Origin: Franconibacter pulveris DSM 19144
Lineage (GTDB): Bacteria > Pseudomonadota > Gammaproteobacteria > Enterobacterales > Enterobacteriaceae
Reading direction: 5' to 3'
NCBI GenBank assembly: GCA_000621185.1
Contig: JHYZ01000023.1
Location: 1-53,546, forward strand
DNA: 53,546 nt
Shown here: piece after piece, positions 26,644 through 34,599 of the stretch
How the letters are laid out: each line of letters opens with the position of its first letter
How positions within the stretch are numbered: position 1 is the stretch's first letter
Position numbers and translations under genes: made by a program
The notes under the pieces: generated by a model
The model's database searches: none
Told to the model about the DNA's origin: nothing
The model's input: only the letters and a program-made list of their open reading frames with translations

Positions 26644-27354
26644 ATGGCGACAGGTAAGTCCTGCTCTCGCTGGTTTGCGCCGCTGGCGGCGTTACTGATG
26701 GTGGTTAGCCTGAGCGGGTGCTTTGATAAAGAGGGCGATCAACGCAAAGCGTTTATCGATTTTCTGCAAAACACGGTGATGCGTAGCGGCGAACAGCTGC
26801 CGACGTTGACGGCGGACCAGAAAAAGCAGTTCGGCCCGTTCGTTTCTGATTACGCCGTGCTTTACGGCTATTCCCAGCAGGTGAATCAGGCGATGGACGC
26901 CGGCATTCGCCCGGTGGTGGACAGCGTAAACAGCATCCGCGTGCCGCAGGATTACATGACCCAGCGTGAAGCGCTGCGCCAGGCTAACGGCTCGCTCGGC
27001 GTGCTGAGTCAGCAGTTGCAAAACGCTAAAATGCAGGCGGACAACTCGCGCTCGACGCTGAAGCTCGCAGACGATCTGAAGCCGGTCTTTGATAAAGCCT
27101 ATGAGAAAGTGGTGACCGGCCCGGCGAACGCGCTGCAGCCGCTGATCCCGGCCGCTCAGGTGTTCACGCAACAGCTGGTGCAGGTTGGCGATTTCATCGC
27201 TCAGCAGGGCACGCAGGTGAGCTTTGTGTCGAACGGCATTCAGTTTCCTACCTCTCAGCAGGCAAGCCAGTACAATTCGCTGATTGGCCCGCTCGCTTCT
27301 CAGCATCAGGCTTTTATGCAAGCTTACAGCGCCGCGACTAACGCGATGCAGTAA
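26644..27354 (+). CDS. yiaF: DUF3053 lipoprotein YiaF
   Basis: A 236-residue lipoprotein with lipobox SLSGC at Cys26, then a largely helical mature part (VSDYAVLYGYSQQVNQAMDA, later FTQQLVQVGDFIAQQGTQVS). It equals E. coli YiaF in length and is close in sequence. The function is unknown. The start ATG has AAGGAG 9 bases upstream. It is convergent with ghrB. Confidence 0.93.
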   Translation: MATGKSCSRWFAPLAALLMVVSLSGCFDKEGDQRKAFIDFLQNTVMRSGEQLPTLTADQKKQFGPFVSDYAVLYGYSQQVNQAMDAGIRPVVDSVNSIRVPQDYMTQREALRQANGSLGVLSQQLQNAKMQADNSRSTLKLADDLKPVFDKAYEKVVTGPANALQPLIPAAQVFTQQLVQVGDFIAQQGTQVSFVSNGIQFPTSQQASQYNSLIGPLASQHQAFMQAYSAATNAMQ

Positions 27355-27355
27355 C

Positions 27356-27386
27356 AAAAAACGGCTCTTACGAGCCGTTTTTTTAT
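27356..27386. terminator. Bidirectional terminator between yiaF and ghrB
   Basis: AAAAACGGCTC pairs with GAGCCGTTTTT around a TTAC loop, with A and T runs on both sides, so it can end both convergent genes. The ghrB stop codon lies inside the 3' edge. Confidence 0.85.
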
Positions 27387-28357
27387 TTCACCGCCTGTGG
27401 GTTCACGCAGTTCTTTTCTACGTTGCCGTTCAGCGCGTCAATCAGGTTATCCACCGCGCAGGCCGCCATGTTGTAACGCGTTTCGTGGGTTGCTGAGCCG
27501 ATGTGCGGCAGCGCCACAACGTTTGGCATTGAAAGCAGCGGCGAATCCGCCGGCAGCGGCTCCTGCTCAAATACATCCAGACCCGCCGCGTGGATTTTTC
27601 CCGCCTTCAGCGCGTCAATCAGCGCCGGTTCATCCACTACCGGGCCGCGTCCGGCATTGATAAGAATGGCGGAAGGCTTCATCAGCGCGATTTTTTCGGC
27701 GTTGATAAGATGATGCGTTTCCTCTGTTAACGGCAGCACGATGCAGACGAAGTCCGATTCGCGCAGCAGCGTATCCAGGTCGCAAGGACGAGCGTTGAAA
27801 CGCTCTTCCGCTTCCTGGTGCTGGCGGCGGGCGTTATACAGAATGGGCATGCCGAAGCCGAAGTGCGCGCGCTGCGCCAGCGCAAGGCCGATGCGGCCCA
27901 TGCCGACAATGCCCAGCGTTTTATGGTGTACGTCAATGCCGAACCAGTCCGGACCGATGCTCTTCGTCCATTCCCCTTTTTTCACGCGCTCCGCGACTTC
28001 CAGCGCGCGGCGCGCGGTGGTCAGCACCAGCGTCATCAGGGTATCCGCCACCGTTTCGGTCAGCACGGTTGGCGTATGCATCAGCGCGATGTGGCGGGCG
28101 TTCAGCGCGTCAACGTCAAAGTTGTCATACCCAACGGAAACGGTGGAGGTGGCGCGAAGCTTAGGCATTTTCGCCAGCAGCGCTTCATCGACCTTTTCGC
28201 TCGAGCCCAGCAGCCCTTCAGCGTTGGCGAACGCCTCAGCGTGCTGTTCTACCGTTTCCGGGCTTAAGTTTTTAACCTGAGTTACGGTGAAGTGGCTTTC
28301 CAGGCGGGCGAGCAGGTCGTCGGGGAGGGATTTATAAAGAATGACGGACGGCTTCAT
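27383..28357 (-). CDS. ghrB: 2-ketoacid / hydroxypyruvate reductase GhrB
   Basis: A 324-residue D-2-hydroxyacid dehydrogenase equal in length to E. coli GhrB (2-ketogluconate, glyoxylate and hydroxypyruvate reductase). The NAD(P) fold motif GIVGMGRIG lies near residue 155. The catalytic Arg is in [10 protein letters not shown], the Glu in GLDVFEQEP and the His in [12 protein letters not shown]. Immediately upstream on the same strand is the kguT transporter, 67 bp away. It can therefore fill the place of KguD, the 2-keto-6-phosphogluconate reductase of pseudomonad kgu operons; this role is inferred. Confidence 0.94.
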   Translation of the reverse strand: MKPSVILYKSLPDDLLARLESHFTVTQVKNLSPETVEQHAEAFANAEGLLGSSEKVDEALLAKMPKLRATSTVSVGYDNFDVDALNARHIALMHTPTVLTETVADTLMTLVLTTARRALEVAERVKKGEWTKSIGPDWFGIDVHHKTLGIVGMGRIGLALAQRAHFGFGMPILYNARRQHQEAEERFNARPCDLDTLLRESDFVCIVLPLTEETHHLINAEKIALMKPSAILINAGRGPVVDEPALIDALKAGKIHAAGLDVFEQEPLPADSPLLSMPNVVALPHIGSATHETRYNMAACAVDNLIDALNGNVEKNCVNPQAVK

Positions 28358-28399
28358 GCAAATCTCCTGCGTTTAGCGAAGTTTCAAGCGTAGACGAAA

Positions 28400-28418
28400 G
28401 GGCGGCATCATGCCGCCC
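28400..28418 (-). terminator. Weak terminator-like hairpin between kguT and ghrB
   Basis: GGGCGGCA and TGCCGCCC form an 8-bp stem with a three-base loop. On the minus strand only three T follow, so termination should be partial, leaving ghrB connected to the kgu unit. Confidence 0.5.
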
Positions 28419-28424
28419 TGTGCG

Positions 28425-29705
28425 TTATGCGTGGCGAGCGCCGGCTGGCATCCGCTGGCTTACCGTGGGTTTAACGATAAGCGTGAGCCATACGGAGGCG
28501 AAAAGCGCCACACCCATAAAAATGTAGGAGGCGGCCGGGCTGCCCGTGGCGCCGTTGAGATAACCCACCACCCAGGAGCCGACAAACGACCCGAGCGCCC
28601 CCATGCTGTTGATTAACGCCATCGCGCCGCCCGCGACATTTTTCGGCAGCATTTCCGGGATAATCGCGAAGAACGGGCCGTACGGGGCATACATCGCCGC
28701 ACCGGCTATCACCAGCAGCGTATAGGAGGCCCAGAAATGGTTCGCGCCCAGCGCCCATGAGCCGATAAACGCCAGCCCGCCAATCAACAGCAGCGGCCAG
28801 ACGAACAGCTTGCGGTTCTGCATCTTATCAGACGCCCAGGAGACCACGATCATGGCGATGGTCGCGGCCAGATAAGGCACGGACGAAAGCCAGCCCACTT
28901 CCACCATGCCCATGTTTTCGCTGCCGCTGCGGATAATGGAAGGCAGCCACAGAACGAAGCCGTAAACGCCGATGCTCCAGGCGAAGTATTGCGCGCACAG
29001 CAGAATAACGTTGCGTGAGCGGAACGCTTCACTGTAGTTGCGCACCGCTTTAATGCCTTGCTGTTCCTGGTCGAGCTGCGCCTGCAGCGCCGCTTTTTCC
29101 TCATCCGCCAGCCATTTCACCTGGGTCGGTTTATCTTTCACCAGCACCCACCAGCAAAAAGCCCAGATTACCGCCGGCACCCCTTCGATAATGAACATTT
29201 CACGCCAGCCGAAAGACTGGATCAGGTAGCCGGAGACCACCGACATCCACAATACCGTCACCGGGTTGCCGAGGATCAGGAAGGTGTTCGCGCGCGAACG
29301 CTCCGATTTGGTAAACCAGTTGCTGATGTAAATCAGCATGGCGGGCATCACTGCCGCCTCCACCACGCCGAGGATAAAGCGGATTGCCGCAAGCATCGGG
29401 ATATTGCTCACCACGCCGGTGAGCGAGGCGCAGGCACCCCATAAAATCAGGCAGATAAAGATAAGCTTGCGCACGCTGCGGCGTTCGGCGTAGACCGCGC
29501 CGGGGATCTGGAAAAAGAAGTATCCCAGGAAGAAGAGCGCGCCCAGCAGGGAAGAAACCCCTTTGGTAATGCCCAGATCTTCGTTGATGCCCGCCGCGGA
29601 GGCGAAGCTGAAGTTAGCGCGGTCGAGGTAGGCCAGGCTGTACGTGATAAACACGATAGGCATGATGTACAGCCAGCGTTTTGATGCATTAGTCGGGCTT
29701 TTCAT
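28425..29705 (-). CDS. kguT: 2-ketogluconate transporter KguT (MFS, ACS family)
   Basis: A 426-residue major facilitator protein of the anion:cation symporter family with 12 hydrophobic segments. YLDRANFSFA in segment 1 is the typical ACS start, and WFTKSERSRAN is the mid-protein loop. Substrate assignment rests on its place between kguEK/ptxS and ghrB, and on general similarity to KguT; related proteins carry other hexonates. The start is preceded by GAGGGAAG. It is separated from kguK by a 303-bp repeat-bearing gap. Confidence 0.85.
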   Translation of the reverse strand: MKSPTNASKRWLYIMPIVFITYSLAYLDRANFSFASAAGINEDLGITKGVSSLLGALFFLGYFFFQIPGAVYAERRSVRKLIFICLILWGACASLTGVVSNIPMLAAIRFILGVVEAAVMPAMLIYISNWFTKSERSRANTFLILGNPVTVLWMSVVSGYLIQSFGWREMFIIEGVPAVIWAFCWWVLVKDKPTQVKWLADEEKAALQAQLDQEQQGIKAVRNYSEAFRSRNVILLCAQYFAWSIGVYGFVLWLPSIIRSGSENMGMVEVGWLSSVPYLAATIAMIVVSWASDKMQNRKLFVWPLLLIGGLAFIGSWALGANHFWASYTLLVIAGAAMYAPYGPFFAIIPEMLPKNVAGGAMALINSMGALGSFVGSWVVGYLNGATGSPAASYIFMGVALFASVWLTLIVKPTVSQRMPAGARHA

Positions 29706-30008
29706 AAGCTTCCCTCTATGGTTGAGGTTAGGGCAACGCGTCGATGTAGGGGGCGACGGATGCTGTTAATACTGACTCGCTTTCAGGTGGGTGAGGACTG
29801 CTCTCCTCATCCCGGCCCTCGCCCCAAAGGGGCGAGGGAGAAAACCACTTACTTTTGCGTTCTGCTCTTTTTCTCTCGCCGGAACGGTGGAGGAAAAATC
29901 GCTTAACTTTGTGTTCCGCTCTTTCCCGGCGCAGGGGAGGGCGAGCTTAACGATGACCTGCCCGCTTTTTCCCCTCTCCCTTTCAGGAAGAAGGGTGGGG
30001 TAAGGGTG
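29706..30008. repeat. Inverted intergenic repeat between kguK and kguT
   Basis: No gene is seen in this 303-bp gap. Its two ends carry inverted arms. The left arm has CGGCCCTCGCCCCAAAGGGG followed by CGAGGGAG (29813-29840). The right arm, read on the minus strand, has CCCTTACCCCACCCTTCTTC and then CTGAAAGGGAGAGGGG. Between them lie two diverged direct copies of a unit around GCGTTCTGCTC / GTGTTCCGCTC with CTCGCCGG / TCCCGGCG. A related element occurs between dppA and dppB. The transcript can fold into strong hairpins inside the kgu message. Confidence 0.6.
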
Positions 30009-30947
30009 TTACTCGCCCAGTTGCTCACGGGTCGGCAATCCTTCGCTGTCGCCGGGCACCTGAATCGCCAGTGAGCCGATTTTATTGCCGCGGCAAACCG
30101 CCTGATGCAGGGTTTTGCCTTCCAGCAGCGCGCTGATTACGCCTACCGCAAAGCCGTCGCCTGCGCCGACGGTATCCACCACGTTATCCACCTTCACCGC
30201 TGCCACGGCGCCTTGCTCGCCGCTGGCGGTTTTGAACCACGCGCCATCGGCGCCCGTTTTCAGCACCACCGCGTTTACGCCGCGTTCGAGGTAAAAATCG
30301 GCGATGCCTTCCGGCGTGGTTTGCCCGGTCAGAATGACGCCTTCCTTCAGCCCCGGCAGCACCCAGTCCGCCTGAAAGGCGAGCTGGTTTAGTTTCTCTA
30401 CCATCTCCGCTTCGCTTTTCCACAGCACCGGGCGCAGGTTCGGGTCGAAGGAGATAGTTTTGCCTTCGGCTTTCATCATGCGCACCGTGTGGTTAAGCAG
30501 CTCCAGCGAAGAGGTTGAAAGCGCTGCCGCCACGCCGCTGACATGCAGGTGACGGGCGCTGTAAAACAGCGGCGCGTTAAAATCTTCTACGGAAAGGTGG
30601 CTGGCGGCGGAACCTTTACGGAAATATTCCACTTTGGGATCGGTTCCATCTTCAACCTTCGATTTCAACTGGAAACCGGTCGGATAGCGGTCGTCGATGG
30701 TGACGCCCTGGGTGCTAATTCCCTCTTTCGCCAACTGTTGCAGCACAAAGCGGCCAAAGGAGTCGTTGCCGACCCGGCTTACCCAGCTCACCTGCAGGCC
30801 GAGCCGGGCAAGGCCTGTCGCCACGTTCAGTTCCGCCCCGGCGACCCGCTTCATAAAGCGTTCAACGTCGGCCAGATCGCCGGTTTCGGTGGCGACGAAC
30901 ATTGCCATCGCTTCGCCAATGGTGATGACATCCAGCGTGTTCGGCAT
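30009..30947 (-). CDS. kguK: 2-ketogluconate kinase KguK (PfkB family)
   Basis: A 312-residue PfkB/ribokinase-family sugar kinase. The N-terminal substrate region has GAELNVATGLARLG. The C-terminal PfkB signature DTVGAGDGFAVGVI contains the catalytic aspartate near residue 255. The assignment to 2-ketogluconate rests on the kguE-kguK-kguT order and on PtxS. 2-Keto-3-deoxygluconate kinases are close relatives and remain an alternative. It begins 5 bases after the kguE stop, with AGGAG in the end of kguE. Confidence 0.85.
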   Translation of the reverse strand: MPNTLDVITIGEAMAMFVATETGDLADVERFMKRVAGAELNVATGLARLGLQVSWVSRVGNDSFGRFVLQQLAKEGISTQGVTIDDRYPTGFQLKSKVEDGTDPKVEYFRKGSAASHLSVEDFNAPLFYSARHLHVSGVAAALSTSSLELLNHTVRMMKAEGKTISFDPNLRPVLWKSEAEMVEKLNQLAFQADWVLPGLKEGVILTGQTTPEGIADFYLERGVNAVVLKTGADGAWFKTASGEQGAVAAVKVDNVVDTVGAGDGFAVGVISALLEGKTLHQAVCRGNKIGSLAIQVPGDSEGLPTREQLGE

Positions 30948-30952
30948 GGCCT

Positions 30953-31702
30953 TTACTCCTCGCGTAACAGGTTGACGTAATGACGGGTGACGGCGGTGAG
31001 ATCGCGCCCTTCCAGCGGGAACTCAATGCCGCGCGGCGCGTCGGCGGGCAGCTGATTCAGCAGCGCGCGCCAGCGCGGCTCTGCGTCATCCAGCGCAATG
31101 GCGCGGTAGTGATAGTGGTGCGGCACGGCGGCCTTGACGTGAATGTAGCTGACGGAAGGCGCCAGAAAGCGTGCGGCGTCTTCCGGCGAGTCGCCCACCC
31201 ACAGCCAGTTCGCCATATCAAAGGTCAGTTTCACCGGCAGATTGAGCACCTTGCTGGCGGCCTGGAAGCGCTGCATCGGCTTAAGCTGGCCGCAATCGGT
31301 CTGGTCGTTTTCCACCACCAGCGCCACGTTGGAGAGGGCGAGCAGGGAAAAAAGCGGCTCCGCCTGGCGGTTATGACGAAAATGACCAAGCGACACCTTC
31401 AGCCAACGGGCGTTCAGCTCGTGCGCTTCCGTCAGCAGATCGGGAAGCTGAGGGTTAAGTTTGCCGTCGGTATCAAAAAGCGGCTCTGGCGCGGAGTAGC
31501 AGGCGAACAGCCCTTTCTCTTCAATGGTGCGAGCAAGGGCGGGGAGGTTGTCGCGCTCTTCAGGGCTTAAAAGCTCGCGGCGAATTTCCACGCCGTCGGC
31601 CCCGGCTTCGGCGATAATCGGCAGGACTGCCCGCTGCCCGCCGAGGGATTTAACCCGGTCGTTACCGTAAGCGGCGGTAACAACAATAATTTCTCTCTCC
31701 AT
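30953..31702 (-). CDS. kguE: KguE-like sugar phosphate isomerase/epimerase
   Basis: A 249-residue TIM-barrel protein of the xylose isomerase-like superfamily. Metal-binding positions are suggested by VALVVENDQTD, LTFDMANWLWV and YIHVKAA, a pattern shared with hydroxypyruvate isomerase-like enzymes. Its counterpart is the first gene of pseudomonad kgu operons, with a biochemical role that is poorly defined. It is the first structural gene here, just downstream of the PtxS-type operator. The start ATG has GGAG 8 bases upstream. Confidence 0.82.
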   Translation of the reverse strand: MEREIIVVTAAYGNDRVKSLGGQRAVLPIIAEAGADGVEIRRELLSPEERDNLPALARTIEEKGLFACYSAPEPLFDTDGKLNPQLPDLLTEAHELNARWLKVSLGHFRHNRQAEPLFSLLALSNVALVVENDQTDCGQLKPMQRFQAASKVLNLPVKLTFDMANWLWVGDSPEDAARFLAPSVSYIHVKAAVPHHYHYRAIALDDAEPRWRALLNQLPADAPRGIEFPLEGRDLTAVTRHYVNLLREE

Positions 31703-31751
31703 CGATTTCTCCGGAGTGGTTACATCTGTATAACATAGCTATTACGCTAGA

Positions 31752-31765
31752 TGGAACCGGTTCCA
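31752..31765 (-). promoter_or_regulatory. PtxS-type operator palindrome
   Basis: TGGAACCGGTTCCA is a perfect 14-bp palindrome lying 50 bases upstream of kguE, between it and ptxS. Pseudomonad PtxS recognises a palindrome of the form TGAAACCGGTTTCA. The central CpG symmetry is typical of LacI-family operators. Repression relieved by 2-ketogluconate is the expected mode. Confidence 0.8.
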
Positions 31766-31814
31766 AAGAGAAGGCCAGGATGTTGAATTTATGATCGCCA
31801 TCACGAACAGTCGA

Positions 31815-32834
31815 TCAGCGCGCCGTGGAGCCCCGGACAATCAGCTCGCCGGAAAAAACCTGCTCCCGCACCGTTTCTTCATGCCCTTCAATACGTTTTA
31901 CCACCTGCTCAAGCGCGGCGTAGCCAATCTGCCAGGTGGGCTGTTTTAAGGTCGTGATGCCAACGCCCGCGAGCTCCGCCCATTCCAGTTCGTCGAAGCC
32001 AAGCAGGCCGATGTCTGCGCCCCAGTGCAGGCCGATGCGCTTAAGTGAGCGGGCTACTTGCAGCGTCAGCGCGCCGTTGGCTGAGATAACCGCTTTGCGC
32101 ATGCCGCGATACTGCTGGTGAAACTGACGCAGGATGTTGTCCAGGCGCTCCGTCTCATGCAGCGGCGTTTCTTCATTCTGCGCCACAATGCCGGGATAAC
32201 GCTCGGCAGTGTGGCGAAACGCTTTCAACCGCTCCTGACGGGTGTTTACCGTACCGAGCGGCTCGCTCAGAAACAGCAGCGCTTCAAACCCCTGCTCGAT
32301 TAAATGCTCCGTGGCGGTAGTCGCCGCCTGGTTGTTATCAAGCCCGACGACATCGCAGGCGAAATCGGGGATCTTGCGGTCAATCAGCACCATCGGCAGC
32401 GCCGACTGCTGCAGGCGGCTCAATCCCTCTTCACGCATTCCCACGGCGTTCACCACAATGCCTTCCACCTGATAGCTGCGCAGCAGGTCGAGGTAATGCA
32501 GCTCCTGATCAAGCTCGTTATTGGTGTTGCAGACCAGCGGCGTAAAGCCTTTTTCCCGGCACGCGGCTTCGATGCCGCTCAGCACGTTAACGGAATAGGG
32601 ATTGGTGATGTCCGCGATGATAAGACCAATTAGCCGCGTGCGCCCACGCTTGAGGCCGCGCGCCATCTGGCTGGGGCGATAATCCAGGGCGGCTATGGCG
32701 CGCTCAATGCGCTCAAGCAAGGCTTCGGAAAGCAGATGTTTTTCGCCGTTGAGGTAGCGCGAAACGCTGGTTTTGCCGGTATTCGCCGCTTTCGCCACGT
32801 CGCTGATGGTGGCGCGAGACGCTTTTATGGTCAT
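31815..32834 (-). CDS. ptxS: LacI-family regulator PtxS
   Basis: A 339-residue LacI-family repressor. The N-terminal helix-turn-helix is ATISDVAKAANTGKTSVSRY (residues 8-27), the hinge helix is YRPSQMARGLK, and a periplasmic-binding-type effector domain follows (LIGLIIADITNPYSVNVLSG). Position upstream of kguE and the operator at 31752 support PtxS, the 2-ketogluconate-responsive regulator. It is on the same strand as the operon. GntR or IdnR would be the alternative LacI members for gluconate-type sugars. Confidence 0.85.
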   Translation of the reverse strand: MTIKASRATISDVAKAANTGKTSVSRYLNGEKHLLSEALLERIERAIAALDYRPSQMARGLKRGRTRLIGLIIADITNPYSVNVLSGIEAACREKGFTPLVCNTNNELDQELHYLDLLRSYQVEGIVVNAVGMREEGLSRLQQSALPMVLIDRKIPDFACDVVGLDNNQAATTATEHLIEQGFEALLFLSEPLGTVNTRQERLKAFRHTAERYPGIVAQNEETPLHETERLDNILRQFHQQYRGMRKAVISANGALTLQVARSLKRIGLHWGADIGLLGFDELEWAELAGVGITTLKQPTWQIGYAALEQVVKRIEGHEETVREQVFSGELIVRGSTAR

Positions 32835-33001
32835 GGAGCTTCCTTCTGAGTGCTGTAACGCCTGCCGGTCAGGTGGCTGTTTTTATTATTAGATTATTTA
32901 GGGGGCAGGCGTAAAGCGGACCGTTGCCGGGCGCGGCGCGTCATTCATCGCTTGCCGGTTGGTTATTGCGCTTGTGCGGCTTTGCAGAACTGTTAATTAT
33001 T

Positions 33002-33016
33002 ATGTTATAACGTATC
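33002..33016 (+). promoter_or_regulatory. Zur-box-like site upstream of zinT
   Basis: ATGTTATAACGTATC lies 37 bases before the zinT start inside an AT-rich stretch (32996-33023). It agrees with the core of enterobacterial Zur boxes, ATGTTATAACATAAC, at 13 of 15 positions. zinT is a known Zur target in E. coli. Confidence 0.7.
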
Positions 33017-33052
33017 AATTAATAACCATGCTTGCACAGGAGAGTGAGAGTA

Positions 33053-33691
33053 ATGAATAAGTTAGCCTTGTTACTGGCAATAGGGCTTGTATTGCCTGGC
33101 GCGCAGGCGTTTGCCCATGCGCATCATCATGGCGCGCCGCTGACAGAGGCGGAGCAGAAAGCCAGCGAAGGTATTTTTGATGATAAAGCGGTTAAAGATC
33201 GCCCGCTAAGCGACTGGGATGGCGTGTGGCAATCGCTTAACCCTTATTTGTTAAACGGCGATCTCGACCCGGTTTTAGCCAGGAAGGCGAAAGCGGCCAA
33301 TAAAAGCGTGGAGGAGTATCGGGCTTATTATAAAAAAGGTTACGCCACGGATGTGGAGATGATCGGCATTGAAAACAATGTGATGGAATTCCATACCGGT
33401 AAAGCCGTAAACGCCTGCCAGTACAGCTATAACGGTTTTAAAATTCTGACTTATGCTTCCGGTAAAAAGGGCGTGCGCTACCTTTTTGAATGTAAAGACG
33501 CCGCGTCAAAGGCGCCGAAATATGTCCAGTTCAGCGACCACACCATCGCCCCGCGCAAATCACAGCATTTCCATATTTTTATGGGTAATGCTTCACACGA
33601 CGCGTTATTAAAAGAGATGGATAACTGGCCGACTTATTATCCCTACCAGTTAAGCAAAGCGCAGATTGTGGATGAGATGCTGCACCATTAA
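33053..33691 (+). CDS. zinT: Periplasmic zinc-binding protein ZinT (YodA)
   Basis: A 212-residue exported metal-binding lipocalin-like protein. The signal peptide ends GAQAFA and the mature protein begins with the histidine-rich HAHHHG. Conserved blocks [30 protein letters not shown] and [17 protein letters not shown] carry the histidine ligands. It helps deliver zinc to the ZnuABC importer under zinc starvation and may bind cadmium. I chose ATG 33053, 10 bases after GAGAGTGAG, rather than a TTG seven codons upstream. Confidence 0.94.
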   Translation: MNKLALLLAIGLVLPGAQAFAHAHHHGAPLTEAEQKASEGIFDDKAVKDRPLSDWDGVWQSLNPYLLNGDLDPVLARKAKAANKSVEEYRAYYKKGYATDVEMIGIENNVMEFHTGKAVNACQYSYNGFKILTYASGKKGVRYLFECKDAASKAPKYVQFSDHTIAPRKSQHFHIFMGNASHDALLKEMDNWPTYYPYQLSKAQIVDEMLHH

Positions 33692-33719
33692 CTTTTCTCA
33701 GCGAGTAAACCGGCTAAAT

Positions 33720-33749
33720 ACGCCTCACCGGAAAAGCGCGGTGAGGCGT
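33720..33749. terminator. Hairpin between zinT and yiaD
   Basis: ACGCCTCACC (33720-33729) pairs with GGTGAGGCGT (33740-33749). No long T run follows on either strand, so it is a weak or rho-assisted terminator for the two convergent genes. Confidence 0.5.
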
Positions 33750-33757
33750 GCTGCCTG

Positions 33758-34420
33758 TTACTGCAACGGGCTTAAGGTAATTTCTACGCGACGGTTCTGC
33801 GCTTTACCTTCTTCAGTGCTGTTGCTGGCGATAGGGTTCGCCGGGCCCATGCCGCTGGTGCGGATGCGGTTGGCCGCCACGCCCTGCGTGATAAGCGCGC
33901 TGGCGACGCTTTCTGCGCGCTGCTGCGACAGACGCATGTTGAGATCCTGGCCGCCGGTGCTGTCGGTGTAGCCCACCACGTTAACCGCGGTTTTCGGATA
34001 CTCTTTGAGCACCATCGCCACGCCGGTCAGGGTGTTGGCGCCCGCTGGTTTCAGGTTCGCCTGATTGCTGTCAAAGGTCACATTGTTAGGCATGTTGAGG
34101 ATAATGTTGTCGCCACTGCGGGTGACGCTTACGCCGGTGCCCTGCATTTTGTCGCGCAGCTTAGCTTCCTGCACATCCATGTAATACCCTACGCCGCCGC
34201 CGAGCGCCGCGCCCGCCGCCGCGCCAATCAGCGCGCCTTTGCCGCGATCTTTCTTCGAAGAGGAGAGCGCGCCGACGCCTGCGCCTACCAGCGTGCCGAG
34301 GCCTGCGCCGATACCCGATTTCCCTGCTTCACGTTCGCCGGTGTAGGGGTTAGTCGTACAGCCGGAAACGGCCAGTGCGCCGCTGACCAGAGCGGCAATC
34401 ATCATTACGCGTTTTTTCAT
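33758..34420 (-). CDS. yiaD: OmpA-family outer-membrane lipoprotein YiaD
   Basis: A 220-residue lipoprotein with lipobox AVSGC at Cys21. Residues about 38-80 are a glycine-zipper region (GAGLGTLVGAGVGAL, GALIGAAAGAALGGGVGYYM). Residues about 110-220 form an OmpA-like peptidoglycan-binding domain (NVVGYTDSTGGQDLNMRLSQ, NRRVEITLSPLQ). It matches E. coli YiaD closely, a multicopy suppressor of bamB defects, and is thought to tether outer membrane to peptidoglycan. The gene is divergent from bisC. Confidence 0.94.
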   Translation of the reverse strand: MKKRVMMIAALVSGALAVSGCTTNPYTGEREAGKSGIGAGLGTLVGAGVGALSSSKKDRGKGALIGAAAGAALGGGVGYYMDVQEAKLRDKMQGTGVSVTRSGDNIILNMPNNVTFDSNQANLKPAGANTLTGVAMVLKEYPKTAVNVVGYTDSTGGQDLNMRLSQQRAESVASALITQGVAANRIRTSGMGPANPIASNSTEEGKAQNRRVEITLSPLQ

Positions 34421-34599
34421 CGCATATCCTTATTCAATTTATTTCTTGGCCGCATACAACGGCGGTGATTGATTATGCCGGGTGTTTATGTTGAAAATTT
34501 CAGGAACTCTTCCGATTTTGTAAGCAATAGTGAGTCGAGTGGCGATAAAGTAAACACAATCACGCCACGTTATCTGCAAATGCCAGTCAGGAGCCCGTT

